Origin: Styela clava
Lineage: Eukaryota; Chordata; Ascidiacea; Stolidobranchia; Styelidae
Direction of reading: 5' to 3'
NCBI RefSeq assembly: GCF_964204865.1
Contig: NC_135250.1
Location: 11,346,001 to 11,410,000, forward strand
Length of the DNA stretch: 64,000 nt
The notes beneath the pieces were generated by a model. The model searched no databases. It saw only the letters and a list, made by a program, of their open reading frames with translations, and had not been told where the DNA came from. Shown here piece after piece: positions 10,860 to 21,300 of the stretch. A program made the translations under genes and the position numbers. How positions within the stretch are numbered: position 1 is the stretch's first letter; each line of letters begins with the position of its first letter.

Positions 10860-11316
10860 AAGGCTACCCAACTCAACGCAAGATCGAGCAGTAATAACTA
10901 AGATTCATCCGCTCGCTAACAGCTGATTCAATTGTTACGTCATGCAGAAGTAATTGTTCATTGCTTGAAATGTCGAGAATATAGGACAGATCGTAGCACA
11001 TATTTCTTGTAGTAAAAGCGTTTTTTCCGTCAAACGTGCAACTTTTGGAAGTGGGAACAAGGCATTATTTGTTACTAAATTTCCAAGGAAAATTTCAGAT
11101 TTATATCCAGGTAGTTTTTCTAGGTGTTTTTCAGTCAGGGCCTCGTCTCAGGTCTACAGCAATTAAAATATATAAGGAGACAGAATATTCATTGAGTTAT
11201 TTGATTTGTATTGAAATTTCCGAATCACATCCAAAAACAAACAAATAGCATGCTAAAACGAAGTAATGTTCACAACCATGCCAGAAAATCTGTCTGTCTG
11301 GCTGCTAAAACGTCTA
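10860..11316. other. Intergenic, nothing recognised
   Basis: Two short plus frames (70 and 76 codons) without features. The right edge abuts the Tigger-like element. Confidence 0.4.
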
Positions 11317-13539
11317 GGGGAGAGGCAGGTAAGTTGATACATAATTTAGTTTTACTGATCCATAAAAGATACCGCTTGAGTAATCGCCGTTCTGGATTGT
11401 CCTATTTATTCATTTATAGGTCCCTCACATATGACCACTAAATGGGGCTCTCAGTCATTTCCTAACTTAGCGCTTACAGTCGCCAAAATGTCCTTGTCAA
11501 ACGTATCAAGTATCCTGCCTGGTAAGGTTACTTGATGCGCAGTGGTAGTTTTGTTGATACACTCTGCATAAAGTTTCTCAAAATCACGCAATTACTCCAA
11601 GAATGGAATGGAACGAGGCACAAACATCATTTATAACTTGTTTCAAAAGAAGGAGAGAGAAAGTTTCACCAGGAACGGCGGCAAAAAAAAAAATAACTCA
11701 TTCAACGAAATGGTTTGCTGGATGGTGGTAGACAATCCCTAATTTACATTCCATTTTCTCAAATTGCAATCAAATTTAAGTCGAACACATCTATGAGCTG
11801 ATCCTGCAAGAATTGTTGGCTGAGGTAGTCTGCATATTATATCCTCTTGAGAGAATGAAGCCCCATCATCTTCATTTGGAACAAATAGAAAACCAGTGTG
11901 CTCTGCTTCGACAGAAACTCGACTAGAAACCTTCTTCAGAAAAACTCCCTCATACTCATTATTTTCTAGCAAATCTATACGAGCAATGTAATGTACATTT
12001 CTAGATCACCCGTCTACTTTGACAACCACATAATCACCTCCCATGATTTATTCTGCAGATAATTCAATCTTTATCAGTCGTGTCATTTGGGATTTTTTGA
12101 ATCTCGCTTGGCGATACGTACGATAAGCAAGAATTTGATAGGTCGGGATCTGGGTTGCCCGTTTTCTGGAACTGAAATGATAAAACTGAACTAGATAAAC
12201 GAGAAAAAGTTATTCATTAATCCAGCCAGACTTTGTTGCTTTTTCAGTGTAGCCCGGTGGCCTTTCAATGATAAAGTGATTGTGGAAGTTTACGCGCGGA
12301 AATATAAACATAGGTGGAAGCACATTTCCAGAGGCGCAGATGGTGTAGTAGACTACCGTAACCAGTTCACCACTTTCAGCAGACGTAGCTGCACCCACTT
12401 GTTTTTTACCCTTGGCTGTAACAATCTCAGGTGGGGTTTGAACAGTAGTGCACCCGGTTTCATCGAGATTGTAAATATCTTCAGGGTGAAAATCGTCCAC
12501 ATCCATGACCTGTGCTAAGTTGTCGAAAAATTCATCAACTGTGTGACGATTAAATGCAGTCGCCCTTCCGAGTCACCAAGCCACCAAGCTTTTCCCGCTT
12601 TTTTCATTGATCTTCTAAGATAATGGCATAACAGCTGGTTTTGAAATGCAAATTCATAAGCTAGTTTACAACACTGTTCAAGGGAGATTCCAAAAAATAT
12701 GTCGGCCAATCGTTTGACATGATTTCCCAAATCGTCTTCCATTTGCTGAGGTATAATGTGCATGGGCAACAGCAGCGTAACCTGTAATTGCGTTAGGATT
12801 ATTTTTGCGCCTGGCTTTAAAACGCGACAAAGCCATTTTATCGGTGCTAAATGCTTCAGCTACACGCCTACACTCCTCAATGATCGCCCGCGAACAACAT
12901 CGTCAGCCGCCCTCGACATCACATCCGGGGGAGTACTTATGGCTCTGTTTATTTTTCTTCTATAGAACTGAGGCATCACCTAAAATACGTTGAAAACAAT
13001 ATTGGCAGCGTAAAAATATTGACAATGCCGCAAACCATAAAACCAGGTTAAAAGAAAGTCTGAAAACATATGTGCTGAAAAATAGGCTTAAAAAAGTACA
13101 TGGAATAAATAGCAGGATTAGTCGATACACGTATCAACTAATGTAACCACGATTGTATCAACTAGTCAACCTGTGGCCATTTTGAAAAAAGGGTCCGTAG
13201 TGGGAAGAAATCGAATCAGTATCCAGAAACATGTATGCTATTATGTTAAGCAATATTCTACACTACTGCAAGAAAATACTCGCTTGCATCCCTCAGTTAC
13301 AATGCCTGAAAAAATAATTAATTTACCTTGATTTGACGTTTTCACTTCGGATCTTGAAAATTGATTTTTTTCGAAAATTTTAAACGTGCTGCAACCAACA
13401 TCGTCAGACGAGTTGCAGAAAAGAAGATCATATTTTGGCCAAACACCAGGTGGCGCATCAGTTTCTTACAGTGCATTGCACGGTCGTAAGAAGCGCTGTA
13501 TCAACTAAACTACAGCATCAACTAACCTGCCTCTCCCCC
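11317..13539 (-). mobile_element. pogo/Tigger-like DNA transposon, degenerate
   Basis: The left end reads GGGGAGAGGCAGGTAAGTTG. The right end is its near-exact inverse (TAACCTGCCTCTCCCC), giving terminal repeats around a 2.2-kb body. The GTATCAAC word is repeated inside both ends. The minus strand encodes a broken transposase (see the next entry). A clear TA duplication is not visible at both borders, so the exact ends may be off by a few bases. Confidence 0.8.
11739..12950 (-). pseudogene. pogo/Tigger-type transposase remnant
   Basis: Read on the minus strand, the pieces come in transposase order. First come helix-turn-helix-like segments at about 12950-12770 (PDVMSRAADDVVRGRSLR, then VAEAFSTDKMALSRFKARRK in another frame). 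A segment at 12769-12540 follows (EDDLGNHVKRLADIFFGIS, LAYEFAFQNQL). Then a catalytic-core piece at about 12560-12210 contains TAFNRHTVDEFFDNLAQVMD, IYNLDETGCTTVQ and LPPMFIFPRV. Last, 11972-11739 contains TGFLFVPNEDDGASF. The NLDETG and PPMFIFPR motifs are hallmarks of the pogo/Tigger DDE family. At least two frameshifts (one between the 12.77 and 12.50 kb frames) and missing sequence between 12210 and 11972 mean it is dead. Confidence 0.85.
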
Positions 13540-13576
13540 TGTTACGTCGCTTTTCCGAAGTGGTAACAGAGATTTT

Positions 13577-13876
13577 CCAAAAAATGCTACAGATTTTCTT
13601 GCTTCGTTGGTTGACCTTGACTGGGATGTTTTTCCAACTTTGTACATTGCATATTGTTTATTACTCACAACTGGCTACTCAATTGCTAGTTGCCAACGTT
13701 ATTTCTCAAAGTTGAAACTGATAAAAACATGTTTGAGGTCTTCGATGTCAAAATAACGCCTGTCAAGTTTAATTTTGATTAGCATTGAAAAGAAATTCCT
13801 GACGAGCGAGGTGGGAGAGTCTATCGTTCAGACATTAGTTGACAGCAAAGTAGCGATTGGACATAAAAATGGATGA
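13577..13876 (+). pseudogene. hAT transposase C-terminal (hATC) remnant
   Basis: The plus-strand frame reads LYIAYCLLLTTGYSIASCQR, then YFSKLKLIKTCLRSSMSK, an in-frame TAA, then RLSSLILISIEKKFL and ESIVQTLVDSKV. This is the hATC dimerisation block: an ERxFSxLKLIKxxLRSxMxxxRLxxLxxLSIE-type pattern with Gln-Arg for Glu-Arg. It sits directly after the right end of the Tigger-like element and belongs to a different superfamily. One internal stop, and no upstream part nearby. Confidence 0.75.
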
Positions 13877-14124
13877 CTTGCTTTTTGTTAATAAATCAGT
13901 TCGATCTTATACATGTTAGTTTGATGATTTATTTAATAAAATAAACGTTTCTATCTTAATTGACCTTATTTATTCTCATGTATAACAATATCTATAATCT
14001 GTTTATACCCCCAAACATTTTTAAGTTAAGGACAAGGGGCATCATTATCATAAACTCGCCCCGGGCAGCAGAAAAGTTTGGCACGCCCCTATATCCATCC
14101 CTTTTTCCAACCTGGCAAAGTTGT

Positions 14125-14690
14125 AGTTAGAGTATAAGTTTATTTCGACTCCATAATCAGCATAACAATACATTTGACAGATAAAAACAAATCAATAAAA
14201 ACTGATTATGAAATCAGGGGAGCAAACGAAACCTTAGATAAGGTTTATAACGTACAAAATATAAGATGGAAGGTTTTGCTAAGAGGAAGTGGTACGTGTT
14301 TACTGACCTAAAATTATTAAGTTATTTCACACACGCTCACATGCACCCTCCAGCCACACACACACACACACACAACCACTGAGAAGTTATTTAGGTAAGA
14401 ATGAAACGCGATAAATTTAGGATATACTATACAGTAAACAAAAAAAAATAATAAATACTAGAAAAAAAAATTTATTTGCCACACCATATTGATATTTTTG
14501 TAATGGTTGCCATTGCCAAATTGATCGATCTTCTAATCGTTAATTAAAATATAAAAGGAAGATTCTATTGAAAACATATTGCCAAGCTGATTATAGTTGG
14601 AGTCACATGCCAAGTTGCCCTACCAAAGTTGCCAGAATTGGGTGCATGGAGAGGTGGGCGAGACCATTTCATTCCCCAAATTAGAGCCTA
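14125..14690 (-). mobile_element. Non-coding retroposon-like repeat, copy 1
   Basis: The reverse complement matches 46895-47450. Shared words are GCTGATTATGGAGTCGAAATA followed by AACTTATAC (tail end), TGTGTGTG-rich middle, AATTTGGCAAT, and CAAGCTGATTATA.TTGGAGTCAC, plus GAGGTGGGC at the head. The tail of copy 2 ends in tandem ACTTAT units, typical of non-LTR or SINE insertions. There is no ORF. A (CA)n tract lies at 14355-14372. Confidence 0.7.
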
Positions 14691-14694
14691 TTAT

Positions 14695-15321
14695 TGCCAA
14701 ATTATAGTCCGAATTGTAATAAGTAATTAAAGTTACCGGTAACAGTAAAAATTACTATAATTAAGTAAAGTAGGATATGGAAATAAATTGGTTACAAAGG
14801 GTGTAAGTGAGGTTTTTCATTCTTGGGTATTGATAAAATAATTGTTTAATTAAATGGGATGTATTGTCATTATATAGCGATGGATAGATGATCTATGATG
14901 ACATTCTGCTTGGGACAGAGAAAAATTTATCATACCAAAGAGTAATATAATATGCACGTGAAAATCGCAACATCGTCATTGGAGCAGCATTGCCGGCGTA
15001 ATGGCATACCGAAGATGAATCGTAAACACTTTCAAGCCACAAAACAGGCATACGTCATTTTATTTTTAGAAATTACGCCTGGTTAGTGTGGCTTCGAGGC
15101 ATAAGATGAAGGCCAAAGAACGTCACACGTGACCACACTTGCGCAAACGTGCGTATACTTAGGGGAATCACCGAACATTATTTTGTTTACTGTCTTTCAT
15201 CCAGAACGCACGGGAAAATGCGAGGAAGTGTCTTGGTATATATTGGATATAATTTTGTGTAAATCTCGACTTCTTTTCTAGCTAGTGCCCAATTAATAGG
15301 AGTTAATAGCTCTGATCAAAA
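14695..15321. other. Upstream region of the OTUD1-like gene
   Basis: No gene or transposon ends were identified. The interval should hold the OTUD1-like promoter and 5' UTR. TATATATTGGATATAA at about 15237-15252 is TATA-like but unproven. Confidence 0.35.
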
Positions 15322-18300
15322 ATGAATATATTCAAATCAAGTAAAAATGAGGCAAAGCGACACAAGAAACACAGACCAATTTTTTCATTCCATCCCAGCA
15401 CTTTTGCGTTTGAAATTGACAACCAAGACGAGAATTTCAAGAGAGGACTCAGGTATTTGCCGTAACTGTTTTTAATACTTTATAGCTTACTCTTTAATGG
15501 TACCATTTGCATGTAATACATAGCATAGGAATAGTATAAATACCGGTACCGGTACTGCAATATATGAATATTACTGTATTACAATATTATCTATCAATTT
15601 CTCTAGTTCTTATAAAGTGTTACCCTGTTCTTCCTCTGATCAGTGTTTGCAGAATTGAATCGATTTATTTGAAGTTATTGCTGTTTCTGTATCGTGTATT
15701 TTTATTTTATTGTCATATTTGACTGTTTTTGGTAGACAGGCGCGTATTTTTACATTTTTAACTTTGTCTTTAAGTTATACTTGCCTCCAGGTCCTCTGCG
15801 TTTTGTTTGTTGTTGTTTTGTTTTATACCAGAGAGACCAAAATAAAATTGATTGATTGATTGATGTAACATTGTTAAACAGTATACAGTTATAGGCATAT
15901 TTTACTGTTTTATGTCTGGAATTTCTGATTTTTAACTCGAAGCAAGAGTAATTATAATGAAGTTGCAAGTGAAGACAGACAAGTTAAGAGCTAGGGTGGT
16001 TTAGACACTATAAAGCAGATGTTATTAACTTCAATATTCTAAATAATATTCAGATATTGAAAAAAAAATGAAAACTGAGTGTCATATCTTCGATCAATCA
16101 ATCCAGTACTGGCCAAGGATATTTCCACAAAGACTCGATAAAGTTGAAGCATAAAAGCCCACTGCAAGCAAAATATTACATCGGAACTTTCCTTTACGAA
16201 TTTGTTAAAAAAACAAAAAGTATAAGGAACACACAACCATTGTAATATATCTTTTAACCATCTGAAAAGTTTTGTCTATTTGGGCGGGCGAAGGAGGGAG
16301 CGTTGTTCCAAGTCTCTAGTTGTGTCTAGTTCCGAAGTCCAACTTATGTTGAATCATCGACGGTATTCAGTCAAGATTTGTCAAATTGTTTCATGTGCGT
16401 CTGCGTATGACAAATACATTAGAAGTCTTGATGCAGCAGAGGGATTATTGGAGCCTCAAAATGCTAGACCTCCAATCCGTTGTTCAATCGCAAATACATT
16501 GTTTTATTGGTTGACTTTGAGCAGGCATATAGTGTTAACCCTTGGACGAAGGAAATTTATTCTGAAAGTATATCATGTAGTAAACATTTTGACTATTTAT
16601 AGTGTGAAAATTATGGGGTTAGTATCCCCCCCCCCCCCCTGTAGCATTGTCAGAGAAACCATGCGGAGTTTTACAGTTCCACAGTCTCATAGACCAGCAA
16701 GAACGCTAAATTGTATCATGTATTACAACACAGTAGCCATCATTTATTTGGCTTGGCTGTCTCCAAGTCTGGTACAGTATTGGGCATTAGATGTTTAGTA
16801 GATGAATCTAGAGCAGGGGTGAGCGACATACGGCCCGCGGGCCTGGTCCAACCCGCGACGAGATTTTGACCGGCCCGCTGACTGTATCCAACCACACTCT
16901 GTAATGTGGTCTGACGCATTATTCTTGAAAGTTGCCAATTGCTCTATTCTCACCCTCGCACACTTGTTAAACAAACAATATAAGGTCAAAACAGAGAGCG
17001 TTGTAAACATTCCCCACTACTGTTATCAGTTATATTTAGATTCTGAACATAAATAGATTTTATATTAAGTTTTATTAACCATGGAATATCCCAAGAAAAG
17101 TAAAATTGACAGAGATTGGATACCGAAGTATTTTTGTAATAATCCGGCCCGCCGAGGACTTCATCTTCCCACATCTGGCCCACCGACTAGAGAAGTTGCC
17201 CACCCCTGATCTAGAGGCAGTAAAAAAAGATAGTGAAAATGTTAAAAATAGCAGCTTTGGATAATGACTGATTAGAAGAAATTATTCTGATCGGTCACAT
17301 TTCAATGATGGATTTAGTACTTGAGTAAAAACCTTCAGCAGCTGAATTGAGGGAATTATTTTTGATCATACAGTTGTCCTGCCACATGCACCTATAATTT
17401 TCAACCTACCATGTTGTGTGATATTTTTATACAACTTTTATTTACACTTTTTACTCTGAACAAGGCTCTGTATAAGAAGTTAATTAACATCTAATGATAT
17501 GTAAGGAACTATCATATTTAGTATGTCCGCAATCTTTTCTGTTCGACATTTTCTGCCCAATTTATTACACTCTTGGCGAGGTGGTGATCATGGGACTTGA
17601 ACGCAAGATGTGTTAACCTTGAGATATCAAAGTTTTTGAATCTGATTCTTTGAGTAATTTTCGTGTTATTATCAAGCGTAGTGATTTGAATGCTAACACA
17701 TTTTCATGACTTATTATATAAATTTTTATCAATTTATTATGCATAATTTTTACTTAACCATTCTTCATGCCAGCCAAGATATAAAATAATGCTGACTGTG
17801 ATGTTCTTTTTTTTATGCAAATTGACTTAAGATATTATGTGACTGATTTTATTTTTAGGAGGAAATCTCTCACAGGGCAAGCTCCTCATTCCATATCAAG
17901 ACAAATATCTGGTGGTAAAGTAAATATTCCTGTTGAAAAATTAGAAGACTCCATCAGTGAACAAATACGTGAAACAGAAAGAGTAACAGTTCCTGAATCT
18001 ATCGAATGTGAAAATAATGCCAAGCGGGATAAACACCCACCTTCTGTACCAAAAAAGAGTCAAACACAACGGCCCAGCACACAAAAACGCATCCCTATTC
18101 CGGTTCAACATGAGCCTGGTCCTTATGGCAAGCTACATGCTTCACTTCATGAAGGAACGCAAACTAATACTAGAATTTCCACACAGAAAAATTCCCATTC
18201 TTCTGTTACACCTGTTGCTTCTCAAGGCCACGGAAAGTTTCCATATGATCCAAAAAAATACGAGGAACAAAAGTCAGTGAAAGACAAAGTTCCTTCTAAC

Positions 18301-21300
18301 AATAGGGATAATGTTCAAACTGCTGAAAAAGTAAGTAAACACAATGTTGAAGAAAATTTAAAGAACTTAGCAATACAGAAAAATACCATAAGTGAACAAA
18401 AGGAAGAAAAGAGTGCAAATCCTGCTTTACAACAAGAACATGAAATCGAAATTCTGGAGCAAGATAAATTCATTGCAAAAGAATATAAACTTCACAGGTC
18501 AGTATCATTCATATTTGGTCAATTTATAGCCCATTTTACCAAACTATATTACCATATGTACTGGTTTCCAGCAGGTCTGTCAAATTTTCAAATTTCTGTT
18601 TCAGTCTAAGTAGTATCAGCAAATACATTATGAGAGTGAGAGTGTTTGCATCATTTTAGACAATATGGGAAACGGGAGGGGGGGGGGGGGAAGATATGCT
18701 AAATTTCAGTTAAGAAGCACAATTTGACATGATGAACTGGGTGCATGAACCACTCCACTGTTGTTAGTTTAAACCTATGTCAGCTGGTGCTCTAATTATG
18801 ACATATATTTTTATCTGGCTAGTTTTGGGGCCAAGAAAGTTAATGAAATCGGGTAATAGAAACATGCACTATGTCAGTGGTCGGCACCGGTCCGTGGAAA
18901 GGTTACTACCGGTCCGCAGAAAGGTGACACAAAAACAGACAGGGGCCTAATAATATCTCTACAATCCAACCACAACCCCTATGACTAAAAACAGCACCAA
19001 ACAACAAACCAGACAAACACAACGCATTAGTTTTTGCTAAACCAGTGGTTCCCAACCGATAGAAAATTTCCCACTAGTGGGAAATTTGGGGGTTCCTGGT
19101 GGGAAATTGAATGCTCCTCTAAAAATGTATTCGCGATAACACAATTATTAAATATTACACAATGAAAATCACAATATAAGTCATGGAGTGGAAAAAGATT
19201 CCCATCCAATTATTCGAAACTTTGGTAAACTATCACGGTGTTGGCCATGTTATTCTGATTGTGCTCATGTAACTAATTTTGATCTTCGGTCGACCGATAA
19301 CAACCTCACAGACATGTCTCGGATGAGTACCAAGGCTCTGATTGTTATGCAAGAAGATTTTTGTTGAATAGTCGCTAAGGGGCACAGTGTATTTTCAAAT
19401 GTCTTGGAGAGGCAAATTGGGTAGGCATACGCCCTGCCCTGATGGACAAATGTCTGGTATGTCCCGTCATTGTGGTAAACTTTTAATATAGATAATGGCT
19501 TATGTATTAATAAAGTACAATCATATTTATCTCGGCTACGTTTCACGTTTTTAAAGAAAAATTTTGAGCAGTTGACGCAATGCGTTGTTTGCACTAAGAC
19601 CATCTCCAATGGTTCTATGAAGCCCCATTAAATGAAGCAACATATTTCCAATATCCATTTCCTTATCAGTTTGCTAAAATAACGAAAAATAAAAGCAAAA
19701 TGGTATTCGACAGCATGGGGCAATTTCAGACAAGTTTAAAGTGACTGCGTCTTATGCAGTTGTCCTGGGAATAGCAAGGACTAAAAAGTCCCATAACATC
19801 GATGAGACATTGATGAAACTTTGTCTGGTGGAGTGTGCTGATATTTTGCCGAGTGAGTCAGCGGCGTCAAAAATGAACAGGTCTCCTTGTCCGATAGCTA
19901 TGCGCATTTTCAAAATAGATTCAGACATCCGGTCTATCATATAAAAAAAATCAAAATTGATATTGACGGTACAATGTAAACTTTTATGCGTCCTTTGTAA
20001 TCTTATGTGTTGAATTGTTCTATTCGGTGAATAACACTTTTTTTACACGGATCGTCACTATCTCGGAATGCTACAGAGGGCGCAATGAATGTTCTCACGG
20101 GGTTTCAACAGAAAGTCTTACCAATTATTATTGAGGGAAAACTTATTCTATTTAAGGGAGTCAATATTTAGTGGGAAGTAATAACTCAGCTTAAATCGGA
20201 AGTGGGAAATTAAGATAAAAAGGTTGGGAACCTCTGTGCTAAACGAACATCAAGCAATGCCCAGATATAGATTTAGAAGCTGTTACCTTCCACAGCATCA
20301 TATCCATTTGAGGCCGGGTTTTCAATATTGACAACTACAAAAACAAAATATCGAAGAATGCTGGATATAAGAAACACGTACTTTATTACATAGGCTTAGT
20401 CCATTTGTATAAAGGCGGTCCGCCAAAAATTCGATCAGGATATACCGGTCGGTCACTTAAAAAAGGTTGCCGACCACTGCACTATGTGATTACTTTTTAA
20501 TTAACAATCTTGATTTTCAGTACGGTAATTATGAATTCAATAATTATTTCAGAATCTTTGTTTTGAGATTTTGATATTGTTATATATACTGATCCCAGCT
20601 GTTACGGGCATAACTTGAATTGCTGTGCGTACAATATGTAACCTAAAAAAATCTTCTTTTTCAATTTTGTAACTGTATTGGAACTAAATTTAATTCACAG
20701 ATTTCTGATCATACCAGATGGAAATTGCCTATATCGGGCAGTAGCACAAGCTATATTATTAGACCAAAGTCAACATATGTTGCTACGGCAATTGACTGTC
20801 GACCACATTCGTGAACATCAAGATGTTTTTGAGGTAATTTATTCATAGAAAATTGATCTGTGCCGAACATTTTGAAATTGATTTAATTATAAACCATGCT
20901 TGGACGAGTATAATAATATATCTATTATAAATGGCACCATTATCTCTCTTATGTAAACATATTTATGAAGTTTGAATGTCTGATTTATCATTTTTGGACA
21001 ACAAAGGTCTGCTGACAGAAAAAATATATCTTTTGTTTGATCAGTTTTATTATTGCTTTTACGGGCAATTGATTGAGAAAGTTGTAATTACGTAAAAACA
21101 CTCAATTTTATCATGGGCCTATTGGGAATAATCATCCTTTTTTTTTAATTTCTTTGTCATAAGATTTGTTAATTTAGCTTTATTTTTTGGAAATTCAGAA
21201 TATCATCGAAGGGAATGTGGATGAATTTCTAATGACAGCAATGCTGGAGGGAGAGTGGGCTGGATATCCTGAAATTTTGGCATTGACTTGCCTACTTGAT

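Larger units (their letters stand above)
18875..20479. mobile_element. Outer hAT element of a nested pair, TSD CACTATGT
   Basis: It starts CAGTGGTCGGCACCGGTCCG and ends AAAAGGTTGCCGACCACTG. CACTATGT flanks it perfectly at 18867-18874 and 20480-20487. The 1605-bp length includes a second hAT element (19043-20236); without it the outer element is only about 400 bp, a MITE-sized unit. It lies in OTUD1 intron 2. Confidence 0.94.

Noticed and set aside
16280-16798. A 172-codon plus-strand ORF in OTUD1 intron 1
   Set aside because: It crosses a 14-base poly-C tract, has no domain, and lies wholly inside an intron of a well-supported gene. Length is explained by chance.
19265-19609. 114-codon minus-strand frame inside the inner hAT element
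   Set aside because: The transposase fragment in this element reads on the plus strand; the minus frame has no transposase motif.
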